A stretch of DNA of 64,000 bases from assembly GCA_029202485.1 (NCBI GenBank), contig CP119313.1, forward strand, positions 2,418,001-2,482,000, given 5' to 3'. Below the pieces are notes generated by a model. It saw only the letters and a list, made by a program, of their open reading frames with translations. It made no database searches and was not told where the DNA came from. Origin of the DNA: Candidatus Pedobacter colombiensis (GTDB taxonomy: Bacteria; Bacteroidota; Bacteroidia; Sphingobacteriales; Sphingobacteriaceae). Shown here piece after piece: positions 1 to 9,104 of this stretch (position 1 is the first letter of the stretch; each line of letters starts with the position of its first letter). A program made the translations under genes and the position numbers.

Positions 1-835
1 GAGATATTTTTAATATATGTGTCCTCCCATAACTGTCGGATGCTTTACCTGCAACAAAACGGATGAGCAATGAGGTGAGTGTAAAGACCATAAAGAATAG
101 ACCTTTATTGCTTGTACCAAGGTGCGCGCTCCAATCTGATATTACGGTTAAGATAGCTCCATAACTTATGTAACTCATAAATATTATAACCACTGCAGGG
201 ATCACTCTCCATTCGATGATGTCTCTCCTGTCGATTTTTAAGTGTGTTAGCTTAAATTTTTCCTTTCCCGGTAGTGTTTCTTTCATATTGGCCAAAATAG
301 CAATGGAAAGCAATGCAAATAAGGAAGAACAATAAAAAAGGATATTTATGCTGTAATGATCAGTTATTGTACTCCCTATAGCAGGTCCAATGGCGAGTCC
401 GGTACTAAAGCAAATGCCATGAATACCCATTGCTTCACCCCATTTTCCGGCAGGAACCAAATCCGCAACATAAGCTGCAGTAGCTGTTGGTTTAAAACCT
501 GTAGAAAAGCCATGTATTAATCTGAGGAAAAGAAAACCGGCAATTGTAGTTAGCATAGGATAAAGAAATCCACAAACAAAACACACCAGCGAACCTACAG
601 CCATAACCGGTACCCTGCCGATGGTATCTGTTAGTTTTCCACTAAATGGTCTGGAAATACCCGCAGTTAAAGTAAAAAGCGCAATGATTAATCCTTTATA
701 TTCTGCTCCGCCCATGGCTGTTAAATAAGCCGGCAGTTCGGGGATAAGCATATTGAAACTGGCAGAGAATAAAAAGGAGCTTAAACAAACAAGGCCAAAT
801 TGTAAAGAATATATTGAAGTAGAAGGATGTTGCAT
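1..835 (-). CDS. MFS transporter (3' end outside window)
   Basis: The reading frame is open from an ATG at 835 to the left edge of the window, about 278 codons, so the C-terminus is missing. The translation begins MQHPSTSIYSLQFGLVCLSS and shows the major facilitator pattern: hydrophobic helices, then a loop after helix 2 with SRPFSGKLTDTIGRVP, which is the family's G-x3-D-x2-G-R/K signature, and RLIHGFSTGF in helix 4. A second, related loop (RFVAGKASDSYGR) lies near the edge at the expected start of the second half. The protein is an inner-membrane carrier, and an efflux or metabolite role is possible. The substrate cannot be read from the sequence. Its start is 96 bp from the end of the upstream thioredoxin gene. 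Confidence 0.85.
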   Translation of the reverse strand, partial: MQHPSTSIYSLQFGLVCLSSFLFSASFNMLIPELPAYLTAMGGAEYKGLIIALFTLTAGISRPFSGKLTDTIGRVPVMAVGSLVCFVCGFLYPMLTTIAGFLFLRLIHGFSTGFKPTATAAYVADLVPAGKWGEAMGIHGICFSTGLAIGPAIGSTITDHYSINILFYCSSLFALLSIAILANMKETLPGKEKFKLTHLKIDRRDIIEWRVIPAVVIIFMSYISYGAILTVISDWSAHLGTSNKGLFFMVFTLTSLLIRFVAGKASDSYGRTHILKIS

Positions 836-887
836 TGGTAGATTTGTAACGGGAGGTAATAATGCAACAAAGATAAGAAATTAAAAT

Positions 888-921
888 CAGGCGTTCTTCA
901 CTTCCTGAGCGAAGAACGCTG
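888..921 (-). terminator. Hairpin terminator after the thioredoxin-like gene
   Basis: GCGTTCTTC (891-899) and GAAGAACGC (911-919) form a 9-bp stem with an 11-nt loop just past the stop of the minus-strand gene at 932. On the minus strand a T-rich stretch follows (CCTGATTTTAATTTC). Confidence 0.65.
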
Positions 922-931
922 AGGTACATAA

Positions 932-1510
932 TTACCTTTTGATCTCATTTTTGCTGAAAACAGCAGCGATTTCAGAAAGTTGCTTTTCATCAAGTTTTGA
1001 GGTCTTTTTTAAAGCTTTGATAAAATGTTGTATTTCCTCTGGTTTTGCCGGACAGCCAACATTTTCACCTTTGGTGGAAAAAGGAGCTCCTTCAGGTCTG
1101 ATTTGAGAATCGGCAACAAGGTTTTGCTTTGCATCAAAAAATAACCAGGTTGGTAAACCTTGATCAGCATTGTAATATTTCTTTAAAAGCTCCTCACCAC
1201 CAGGGTTTTCAAGACTCTCTTTTCCCTTTGATTCTTTTACTACAAAATCAGCGATTACATAATTCTTATTAAAATAAGATTTGATAGCCGGATCGTTCAG
1301 GCTAGCTATCATTTTATGACACCAGCCGCACCAGGAAGCATGGAAAATGGCCAATACCTGTTTCTTTTCTTTGGCAGCTTTTTGAATTGCAGCCGTTAAT
1401 ACTTCGTTAGCTGGTGCCGGTGTAGTTGCAACTGCTGTTGTACTTTGGGCAATGGCAGATTGAATGGTTAAAACCGTAGTGATCGTAAATAATAATGATT
1501 TTAGTTTCAT
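932..1510 (-). CDS. Secreted thioredoxin-family protein
   Basis: The 192-residue protein starts with a clear signal peptide (MKLKSLLFTITTVLTIQSAIAQ) and then carries a thioredoxin-fold domain with the redox motif SWCGWCHK (CxxC). It belongs to the thioredoxin_7-like group of periplasmic thiol proteins and probably reduces or exchanges disulfides in exported proteins. The start at 1510 was chosen over an upstream ATG at 1558 because only the shorter form places the signal peptide at the N-terminus. A cis-proline region is visible in QGLPTWLFFD. It stands alone, with its own terminator. Confidence 0.85.
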   Translation of the reverse strand: MKLKSLLFTITTVLTIQSAIAQSTTAVATTPAPANEVLTAAIQKAAKEKKQVLAIFHASWCGWCHKMIASLNDPAIKSYFNKNYVIADFVVKESKGKESLENPGGEELLKKYYNADQGLPTWLFFDAKQNLVADSQIRPEGAPFSTKGENVGCPAKPEEIQHFIKALKKTSKLDEKQLSEIAAVFSKNEIKR

Positions 1511-1664
1511 GATGAAATAAGTTTTGTTGAAGGTACAAAATATGCCACATCCTTCCAATTTACTAAAATAATTTGCACAAATGCTATTAATTAAACTAAA
1601 AATATTAGTAATATTGCGCTGCCGATTTACATTAAGAAAACGCAGATTTTTAAGCTTTATATAT

Positions 1665-2519
1665 ATGATACAGTTGAACGACGTCCTTTACGGAAATGTA
1701 GAATTACCAACAATTTTTGCGGATCTGCTAAATACGGAGGCCTTAAAACGTCTAGGCGGTGTACACCAAAGTGGCGCCATATTTTTAGTAAATCCCGATT
1801 TGAGTCATTCCCGGTTGGAACATTCTATTGGCGTGTCGTTATTGATTAAAATTCTAGGTGGATCTGAACTGGAACAAATTGCAGGGTTATTACATGATAT
1901 TTCTCATACTGCATTTTCTCATGTAGGCGACTATGTATTTGAAAATGGCGAAGAAAATTACCACGAACAGATTTATGCTGAAGTATTATTAAATTCAGAA
2001 GTACCTGCAATTTTGATGAAACATGGCTATCACATTGATCAGATTTTGAATGGTAATTTCCCTATTCTTGAACAACCTCTACCCCACCTTTGTGCTGATC
2101 GATTGGATTATACCTTACGTGATGCGTTACATGGTGGTTTGATTACCAGATACAGCGCAAGACAGTTTTTACAGCATATTAAATTACAAAATGGACTAAT
2201 AGTAGTTACTGATGAAGGGCAGGCAGATTGGATTAATGATACTTTTAAGCGATTAAATGATGATTTGTTTAATTTACCCTTGTATGTATATGCCAATCAG
2301 GAATTAGCGGCAATTATACGTGATTTTCTACGTAGTGGTTTCTTAAAAGAAACCGATCTGTTTAAAGATGATACTTTTCTGCTAAATAAAATTAGAAGTA
2401 CGAATGCAGGTTATGAGGCGATAAAAGCTATAAAGCTGCATAAAGGTTATACAACCTTTCTAAGAAAGGGATCAGCTTTGAAGATAAAACCTCGCAGATT
2501 GAAAGCGCTATTGGTTTAA
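1665..2519 (+). CDS. HD-domain phosphohydrolase
   Basis: The 284-residue protein has the HD-superfamily metal site: H in SRLEHSIGV, the HD pair in GLLHDISHTAFSH, and a later D in LCADRLDYTLRD. The family includes dNTP triphosphohydrolases and SAMHD1-like enzymes, and this shorter type is common in Bacteroidota. The substrate is not known. The frame is open to 1581, but the ATG at 1665 (MIQLNDVLYG) fits the family N-terminus. The upstream 28 residues are basic and low in similarity to anything expected. The 3' end overlaps the convergent lipoprotein gene by 12 bp. Confidence 0.8.
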   Translation: MIQLNDVLYGNVELPTIFADLLNTEALKRLGGVHQSGAIFLVNPDLSHSRLEHSIGVSLLIKILGGSELEQIAGLLHDISHTAFSHVGDYVFENGEENYHEQIYAEVLLNSEVPAILMKHGYHIDQILNGNFPILEQPLPHLCADRLDYTLRDALHGGLITRYSARQFLQHIKLQNGLIVVTDEGQADWINDTFKRLNDDLFNLPLYVYANQELAAIIRDFLRSGFLKETDLFKDDTFLLNKIRSTNAGYEAIKAIKLHKGYTTFLRKGSALKIKPRRLKALLV

Positions 2520-3257
2520 CTTCTTCCCATTTAGATTCACCACAACTCCAATTGTAAATATCGAATTCCCTGCATTCATATATTTTCTGCTGTTCAAGCC
2601 AAAAGTACCGCTAGATGTATATTGTAATTGTACAGCCTCGCTCAAACGCATTCTGGTAAAGAAAATAGGCTCCAAAAAGACGTTGCCTTCCCTAACCTGA
2701 CCAATAGAATTACGCGTAAAAGTTTTCATATCTACACTACTGATGCGCAATGCCGTTCCATAATTAAGCGGGTAGTTATTTCCAAAAAGGCGGAAATTGC
2801 GTTTCTTCTTAGAGCTATAGTTTACCTGTAAAAAAGTCTTATTGTATGTAACCTCTTCTAAATCTGATTTTATCAGAATGTCATGATCATCAAACTCCCT
2901 AAATACACGATTGGTACTCCCATTACCAAATCCGGCATATATCTCGATGATTCTGTTGTTATCCGGACCAAAAGTATCAAACCAACCACCGCCAACTTCT
3001 ACCAGTTTTTGTTTATAATCCTTAGTCTCTTTTTCCCTATCGATATAAGACCCACTAAAAAATACGCCAATGTGATTTGAAACTGCATAAGCACCATTGA
3101 TGCTGGTATTAAATCTTGGTGAAATATGTACACCCCCACTAAATTCGCCCTTCTGACTAAGCATTGGGGTATTAGGAACATTAGGCATATACACAGAAGA
3201 ACAGGAACTGACAAAGATTGTGGCGATAAATAAGGGCAGTTTAAAATTTTTAATCAT
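2508..3257 (-). CDS. Predicted outer-membrane lipoprotein, unknown function
   Basis: The 249-residue protein begins with a lipoprotein signal peptide ending in the lipobox VSSC (MIKNFKLPLFIATIFVSSCS). The rest alternates polar and hydrophobic residues and ends in a beta-strand with hydrophobic residues (IFTIGVVVNLNGKK), as in small outer-membrane barrels. I do not recognise a named family. It overlaps the 3' end of the HD-domain gene, and nothing in its neighbours points to a function. Confidence 0.75.
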   Translation of the reverse strand: MIKNFKLPLFIATIFVSSCSSVYMPNVPNTPMLSQKGEFSGGVHISPRFNTSINGAYAVSNHIGVFFSGSYIDREKETKDYKQKLVEVGGGWFDTFGPDNNRIIEIYAGFGNGSTNRVFREFDDHDILIKSDLEEVTYNKTFLQVNYSSKKKRNFRLFGNNYPLNYGTALRISSVDMKTFTRNSIGQVREGNVFLEPIFFTRMRLSEAVQLQYTSSGTFGLNSRKYMNAGNSIFTIGVVVNLNGKKLNQ

Positions 3258-3387
3258 ATAGGAATAGAATGCTTGCTCCTACATAACGTAGGTTCTATTG
3301 TTTTTGGTGCAAGGTATTATTTTTTTATGAATCAGCTAAAAGCTTTGCACTTTCAAATAATCTTTGGAATGGCAGGTACAATTTATG

Positions 3388-4536
3388 CTATTTTATGAAG
3401 TGGTTATATAAACTATTAACCGCCATTCTAATGAAATCATTATAACCTTTTGTATAGGTTGGACTGCATCCATTTGTGATCACTACAATTCCAAATTTCT
3501 TTTTCGGTTGAAAGAACATGGCACTATAAAGGCCATAGGCTGAGCCGGTATGTCCTTTTAAGGTAATGCCTGGAATGAGGTCGCTCGTAGTTAAAATAGC
3601 CAGTCCATAGTTCTCTTCATCCGAGACCTTGGTTTGCATGATTTCGGCACTCTTTTTAGATATTATTCGGACCCCTTTATACTTGCCCTGATCCATGTGC
3701 ATGGTCATGTATTTTGCCAAATCAGTTGCAGATATTTTCATGCCCCCTGTTGGTGAGAATATTGGAGTACTGTAACCGGGTACATAATTTTTGATTTCCT
3801 CGCTACGTGAAACATAAGCGCTGGGTGCCGGATTAAACCGCTTAGCTACTGCGTCATATTCATAAAGTGTGACAAAGCGGCGCTTATCCAATGAATCCAC
3901 ACAATACCCACCATAGAGCTTCAAAGGATTAAGGATATGCTGTTTTATATAATTATCAAAGCGCAATCCTGAACGTTTCTCAATAATTGCTCCTACCATA
4001 TTGTAATTGAGATTACAATACTGATAACCTTTTCCAGGCTCATAAGCATTGTAGCATTTCGCCCAGTTTGCATTTTTTTCAGGATTAATAGCATCAAAGT
4101 TAAAATAGCCTTCACTATCATTAATACTGGAAGTATGCGACATCACCATTTTTAAGGTGATTACAGTTTCCGGATATTTAGGATTTCTAACTTTAAACCC
4201 CATCAGACTACTAAAATCATCATCCAATGATAGTCTCCCTGCTTCAACAAGTTGCATAATAGCGGTAGCTGAGAAAGACTTAGAAATGGATGCTATTCTA
4301 AAGATATCGTTATCGGTTAGCGGTGTATTACTTTCAACATCCTTTAATCCAAAAGAGTGCGTATAGATAAGATTTCCCTTTTTTACAACAGCAACGGAAA
4401 CACCAATGGCATCAAGCTGTTTTATTATTCCTTCTATTTCTATTTCCGCTTGTTTGTGATCAACCTGTGCAATAACAGGCGTTCCAATGGTAATCAAAAA
4501 AAGAAGTGTAAAGTAGCGTTTTAATAAATTTACCAT
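3388..4536 (-). CDS. Serine hydrolase, beta-lactamase/PBP4 fold
   Basis: The 382-residue protein has a signal peptide (cleavage after PVIAQ) and class C beta-lactamase/D-peptidase motifs: SxxK at residues 83-86 (SISK), a YxN-like motif in YCNLNYN, and HTG in KGHTGSAYG near the C-terminus. Such periplasmic or surface proteins are usually peptidases or esterases, and only some hydrolyse beta-lactams. The sequence cannot decide among these. A 47-bp hairpin lies just upstream of the start. Confidence 0.85.
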   Translation of the reverse strand: MVNLLKRYFTLLFLITIGTPVIAQVDHKQAEIEIEGIIKQLDAIGVSVAVVKKGNLIYTHSFGLKDVESNTPLTDNDIFRIASISKSFSATAIMQLVEAGRLSLDDDFSSLMGFKVRNPKYPETVITLKMVMSHTSSINDSEGYFNFDAINPEKNANWAKCYNAYEPGKGYQYCNLNYNMVGAIIEKRSGLRFDNYIKQHILNPLKLYGGYCVDSLDKRRFVTLYEYDAVAKRFNPAPSAYVSRSEEIKNYVPGYSTPIFSPTGGMKISATDLAKYMTMHMDQGKYKGVRIISKKSAEIMQTKVSDEENYGLAILTTSDLIPGITLKGHTGSAYGLYSAMFFQPKKKFGIVVITNGCSPTYTKGYNDFIRMAVNSLYNHFIK

Positions 4537-4555
4537 AGATGAAACTTGATTTGAA

Positions 4556-4602
4556 GATATAAAGGAGGCTACTGATTAATAATCAGCAGCCTCCTTTATA
4601 TC
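4556..4602. terminator. Long near-perfect hairpin
   Basis: GATATAAAGGAGGCT (4556-4570) pairs with AGCCTCCTTTATATC (4588-4602), and the stem continues inward for seven more positions with one mismatch around a 3-nt AAT loop. The stem is about 22 bp. It sits 20 bp upstream of the serine hydrolase start and downstream of the ABC exporter genes. It is probably a terminator for minus-strand transcription, though the T-run is weak. Confidence 0.6.
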
Positions 4603-4764
4603 TATTCCTTTATGCTTTGCCTGCCCTACGCGGATCACCCACTCACAGGACTTTTTTATCTAAATATGACATTAATTATTACTAATAACAATTTAGTAAA
4701 AATCCCGCTTGTATCTATTAAAATTTTATTAACAAATCCACATTTTACAATACATGAGGTGGTA

Positions 4765-4798
4765 TTGTACTAATTATCGAATTGTAAAGTTATATTTG
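4765..4798 (+). promoter_or_regulatory. Bacteroidota-type promoter for small membrane peptide
   Basis: TATATTTG at 4791-4798 matches the -7 consensus TAnnTTTG. A TTG at 4765-4767 could be the -33 element, although the 23-bp spacing is a little long. The ATG at 4828 follows 29 bp downstream. Confidence 0.45.
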
Positions 4799-4827
4799 TA
4801 GGGTAAATTATCTTTAATATTAATCGT

Positions 4828-4926
4828 ATGGCAACCTTAATCAGCTTAGTCACTCTTTGTGTAATCATCTTGGTTACCGCATTTTACTTAACTTTTAGAA
4901 AGAAAAAAGACACCAGCGGACATTAA
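4828..4926 (+). CDS. Small single-pass membrane peptide (32 aa)
   Basis: A 33-codon frame encodes one hydrophobic helix (LISLVTLCVIILVTAFYLTF) followed by a basic and polar tail (RKKKDTSGH). This matches the positive-inside layout of small regulatory or structural membrane peptides. A TAnnTTTG box lies just upstream and the codons look ordinary. It ends 9 bp before the convergent ABC exporter gene. No function can be assigned. It could be a chance frame, but the helix-plus-KKK pattern argues for a real gene. Confidence 0.55.
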   Translation: MATLISLVTLCVIILVTAFYLTFRKKKDTSGH

Positions 4927-4935
4927 TATCCGCTG

Positions 4936-6696
4936 TTAACTGCTTCTTTTTCTCTTAAGTAGCATATCCATTGCATGATCCAGCGTACCCGCTTTAATCA
5001 CTTCTCCAGAATTTACGAAATATATCTCATCCGCATTTTCTATCGTATTTAAGCGGTGCGCAATGATTACGAGTGTGGTTTCTTTTGGCAGCTTTTTTAG
5101 GATGTCACTTAATAGTCTCTCAGTAATGGTATCGATATTTGCTGTGGCTTCATCCAGAATAAGTAATTCAGGATTACGCAATACGGCTCTCATAAAAGCA
5201 ATCAATTGCTTTTGTCCTAAACTAATGTTATCCGAGTTAGATGCTACTTCGGTTTCCAGGCCTTTATCAAACAAGGCCAATAGTCCCTCCAAATGAGCTG
5301 CTTCAATTACCTCCTCCAGTTGCGCATTGGTATAGTCTTTATAAGCAATATTACTATACAGAATATTATCCTTCACTGTACCTGTAAATAAAAACGGTTC
5401 TTGTAAGATAAAACCTATTTTTTTACTGCGTTCTTCAGCAGTATAAGAACGGATATCCTTTCCATTTAATAACACAGAGCCTTTAGTCGTATCATACAAA
5501 CGAGCCATCAGGGAAGCGGTAGTGGTTTTACCTCCCCCGGTTGGGCCAATTAAAGCATAAGTTTTACCTTTCTGCAAATCAAAACTAATGTTGTGCAATA
5601 TTTCTTCACCACCCGCATAAGAAAAATGAACATTTTTAAATGTTAAAAGAGAATCAGATACACTTTCGGTTGAATCTTTTACGATTTGAAGGTTACTTTC
5701 CAGTGATAAGATCTGAGATATTCTGTCCCAGCCGGCCATTGCCACCTGAAAACTGCTCCATAGGGCAGCAAGCTGACGTAGTGGATTGTAAAAGTTTACA
5801 GCGTAAGATAAGTAACTGATCAGCAAACCTATCGTAAACTCTCCTATTGAGATAAGGTGAATGCCATATACCAACACAACCAATTGTGCAACGCTGGAAA
5901 AGAATCCGAAGACAGGGATAAAGATGGTATTGGCAATGCCAGCTCCTATAGCTGTTTTATAGTTCTGTTGGTTAGTTTCATCAAAGCGCTTTCTGAAATA
6001 ATCCCGGCGATTGAATGCAATGATGACTTTAAAGTTATTTAAACTTTCCTGTATGCCCGCACTAAGGTTACCCACACTTTTTAAGTTAACCGCATTTTTA
6101 CTTTTTACCCATGCGGATACCAGACCAGTAAACAGCAATATAAATAAGGCCGGTGTTAATGTTGCTGCACCCAGTTTTAAATTAATAGCCAATAGAAAAA
6201 TACCAGCTCCAAGCATGGTAAAAATGCTACTTAAAAACTGCATTAAGGATTGAGAAAAGAATTGGTTCAGTTTATCCGTATCGTTGTTTACTCTGGAAAT
6301 CAGATCCCCGGCTTTATTTTGACTGAAAAATGATACCGGCAGTTCCTGTAACTTACTGAATATTGCATTCCGAAGCGTATACAATGTTCTTTGTCCCACT
6401 CCACCCATTAATTTTGTTTGCAGATAACCGGTAAGTAAAGTAATCAGGTAGATACAAAAAAGTATCCCCGAGTATTTCAGAACACCATTATATTGTTTAG
6501 TACTTACGTAATTGTCAATAGTATGCCCGATAATTAATGGCGATAACAATAACAAAGTGGAATTGATCATTATAGCTATAAATGCCAGCAATACATTTTT
6601 ACGTTCGTGCGAAATCAGCTGTAACAGCTTTTTAAGGACAGCAAATGTAGATTTCTTTTCTTCCTTACCGTTAATCTGGTTAAGATTGTAGTTCAT
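4936..6696 (-). CDS. ABC exporter half-transporter, second subunit
   Basis: The 586-residue protein has an N-terminal six-helix exporter domain (about residues 20-310) and a C-terminal ATPase. Walker A is GPTGGGKT, the Q-loop is FILQEP, Walker B is LLILDEATANID with the catalytic Glu, and the switch His is in IIAHRLNTI. The signature motif is degenerate: NISLGQKQ instead of LSGGQ. The gene overlaps the preceding half-transporter gene by 17 bp, so the two are made together. The altered signature complements the altered Walker B and switch residue in that partner, which is the pattern of heterodimeric exporters such as TM287/288 and BmrCD. With the partner broken by an IS element, this subunit is probably inactive or poorly expressed. 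Confidence 0.9.
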   Translation of the reverse strand: MNYNLNQINGKEEKKSTFAVLKKLLQLISHERKNVLLAFIAIMINSTLLLLSPLIIGHTIDNYVSTKQYNGVLKYSGILFCIYLITLLTGYLQTKLMGGVGQRTLYTLRNAIFSKLQELPVSFFSQNKAGDLISRVNNDTDKLNQFFSQSLMQFLSSIFTMLGAGIFLLAINLKLGAATLTPALFILLFTGLVSAWVKSKNAVNLKSVGNLSAGIQESLNNFKVIIAFNRRDYFRKRFDETNQQNYKTAIGAGIANTIFIPVFGFFSSVAQLVVLVYGIHLISIGEFTIGLLISYLSYAVNFYNPLRQLAALWSSFQVAMAGWDRISQILSLESNLQIVKDSTESVSDSLLTFKNVHFSYAGGEEILHNISFDLQKGKTYALIGPTGGGKTTTASLMARLYDTTKGSVLLNGKDIRSYTAEERSKKIGFILQEPFLFTGTVKDNILYSNIAYKDYTNAQLEEVIEAAHLEGLLALFDKGLETEVASNSDNISLGQKQLIAFMRAVLRNPELLILDEATANIDTITERLLSDILKKLPKETTLVIIAHRLNTIENADEIYFVNSGEVIKAGTLDHAMDMLLKRKRSS

Positions 6697-7971
6697 AATT
6701 GCTGGTGCTTTGTTGTGAGTTGTAAATCTGGATGTATTCCGGACTGCTTTTCATAAGTTGTTGATGGGTCCCCTGCGCAATGATTTCGCCCTGCATAATT
6801 AGTATTACACTATCATAGTTTTGAACTGCTGAAATTTTCTGAGTAACTGAGAGTAAAGTTAAACCAGGATAATTGCGCTGTACATTTGCTAAAATTCGTT
6901 GTTCTGTATTGTTGTCTACCCTTGCCGTAAAATCATCCAACAACAGCACCCTTGGATTAAGCGCCAGTGCTCTTGCCAGCATGATCCTTTGTTTTTGTCC
7001 GCCTGAAAGGTTAGATCCCCTTTCCGATACAATCGTATTCAATTGCTCAGGAAGCGCATAAATGAAATCTTTTAGTTCTGCAGTTTCAATCGCTTTTTCC
7101 AATGACTCATCAGTCACCATATCATTAAAGGCAATATTCTCACGAATACTCATGTTAAAAATAATGCTGTCCTGAAATACAAAGCCGATTTGATTGTGAA
7201 AGGATTCCTGATCATAACTTTCTACCGGATTCCCATCAAATAAGATATCACCACTATCAGGCTTAATCAGTCCGGTAAGCAAATAAAGCAATTGCGTCTT
7301 TCCTGCCGCAGTCGGGCCTATAATTGCAGTTTTTGACCCCGGCTGAAGTTGGAAAGAGATATCCATCAGCACCGGCTTTTGTCCATAAAGGACATTGATA
7401 TTTTTCATTTCTACCTGCCCCTTTAAAGGATCGGTAATGTTGCCGATAGCAGCCACATTGTCCTGATTTAACACTTGCGCAATACGTCCATAAGATGCTG
7501 TAGCCTGGGCAATTACATTACTCATAAATCCGATGACTATAATTGGAAAAATGAGTAATGCCAGGTAGCTGTTAAATGCAGCAAAATCACCAAGGCTCAT
7601 GTTTCCATTAATTACATAATGTCCTCCAAGCAGTAAAATCGTTAATCCCGCAAGGTTAGCCACAAATATGATAACCGGTATTAAACCTGCAAATAGATTT
7701 AGAATGGACAGTCCCAGGTCCTTGGCTTTTGTATTTGCGGATAGGAATTTAACATATTCCAACTGTTGTGAATTGATCACCCGGATTAATGCAGCACCAA
7801 GTATACTTTCATTAATTACTTTATTTAACCAGTCTATAACTTCCCTACTTTGTTTAAAAAGCACACTTACTTTCTTAATCACCAAGAAGAAGGTCACCCC
7901 TATTATCGGGATAATGGCAATGTGAAGTACTCCCGGTTTGCTGGACAGCTATAGGTCAAACTTAAGATTAT

Positions 7972-8823
7972 TTAGGACACTTTTTTATTATTTTGATAGA
8001 ATACCTCATTTGGCGTAAGATCGTCCATTGACCGATGCCTTCGTTCATTGTTATAAAATTCCACATACCGTTTTATACCCTGGAATAATTCCATACCACC
8101 GTTAGGTGGGTTAAGATAAATATACTCCTGTTTCAAAGATCTCCAGAATCGCTCAATGAACACATTATCCAAGGCTCTTCCCTTGCCATCCATAGATATA
8201 CTTACATTACTGTCTTTAAGTGCTTTAGTGAAGATCGGACTGGTGAACTGTGAGCCTTGATCCGTATTAAATATACCAGGTGTACCATGTTCTTCAATGG
8301 TTTCAAGCAGTACATCTCTGCACCATTCTACGGTCATGGTATTTGAAATGCTCCATCCGACAATCTTTCGGCTGTACACATCAATAATGGCAAACATATA
8401 CATGAAGCCTCTGAACATGGGAATATAAGTGATATCAGCCTGCCAAACCTGGCCCGGCCGATCTATTTTCAAGCCTTTCAGCAAATATGGATATTTATGG
8501 TGTGCCGCATTAGCCTTGCTCAGGTTCTTTTTAGGATAAATTGTCCGCAGGTTCATCACACGATAAAGACGACGTATACGCTTGTTATTCACATGACATC
8601 CCAAATCTTTGTTAAGATACGCAGTCATCCGGTCCACGCCGTAAAACGGGCAGTCAAGAAACTTACGGTCAATCAAATTCATTATCGACTGGTTGAACAG
8701 CGACTCGCCTTTAGGCTTGAAATAATAGCAGCTGCGCTGCAAGTTCAGTAGCTTGCACTGACTGGCAATACTCAGCGCCTGGTGCTCCGGGGAAATAAGG
8801 CTACGCCTTTCAATTATACTCAT
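7972..8823 (-). CDS. IS3-family transposase OrfB (DDE integrase domain)
   Basis: The 283-residue protein has the HTH_21-like N-terminal region and the rve catalytic core. The triad is visible as D130 (WQADITYIP), D188 (FNTDQGSQF) and E224 (VFIERFWRSLKQE), with the exact D-35-E spacing. The ATG overlaps the orfA stop codon as ATGA. The frame is also open upstream of that ATG in the -1 position relative to orfA, so an OrfAB fusion can be made by frameshifting. Confidence 0.95.
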   Translation of the reverse strand: MSIIERRSLISPEHQALSIASQCKLLNLQRSCYYFKPKGESLFNQSIMNLIDRKFLDCPFYGVDRMTAYLNKDLGCHVNNKRIRRLYRVMNLRTIYPKKNLSKANAAHHKYPYLLKGLKIDRPGQVWQADITYIPMFRGFMYMFAIIDVYSRKIVGWSISNTMTVEWCRDVLLETIEEHGTPGIFNTDQGSQFTSPIFTKALKDSNVSISMDGKGRALDNVFIERFWRSLKQEYIYLNPPNGGMELFQGIKRYVEFYNNERRHRSMDDLTPNEVFYQNNKKVS

Positions 8824-9104
8824 TTCCCCAAGACTTTTTTTAGGAAATCAACCTGGATCTGAAGTTCGCCAATCTTGGAGTACAGTTCCTTCTCTTTAGA
8901 TTCTTCCTTTTCATCTGGTTTCTCTGAACCAAACACCGTATCGGCTTTCTCAAGAAATTCACGCTTCCACGCGGTGATCTGTGTGGGATGGAGACTGTAT
9001 TTGGACGCAAGTTCTTGCATGGTACTACTTTCCTTAATTGCTTCAAGCACCACTTTGGTCTTGAAAACAGAACTGAATTTTCTACGCTCTTTTTTCATTT
9101 TCAA
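8820..9104 (-). CDS. IS3-family transposase OrfA (helix-turn-helix)
   Basis: The 94-residue protein has the IS911/IS3 OrfA layout: a basic N-terminus (MKMKKERRKFSSVFKTKVV), a helix-turn-helix around STMQELASKYSLHPTQITAWK, and a C-terminal leucine-heptad helix (KIGELQIQVDFLKKVLGK). It binds the IS ends and controls transposition in this family. An A7G run near its end provides a slippery site. Confidence 0.93.
   Translation of the reverse strand: MKMKKERRKFSSVFKTKVVLEAIKESSTMQELASKYSLHPTQITAWKREFLEKADTVFGSEKPDEKEESKEKELYSKIGELQIQVDFLKKVLGK
8835..8841 (-). other. Programmed -1 frameshift site of the IS3 element
   Basis: On the minus strand the orfA codons read CTA AAA AAA GTC, an A7G run ten codons or fewer before the stop. 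A -1 slip continues through AGT CTT GGG GAA ATG into orfB with no stop. IS3-family elements make their active OrfAB transposase in this way. The site itself is read directly, and its use is inferred. Confidence 0.7.

Noticed and set aside
4603..4655. A GC-richer patch that could be an RNA gene fragment
   Set aside because: Only a four-base stem could be formed; no tRNA arms or known RNA motif were recognisable.
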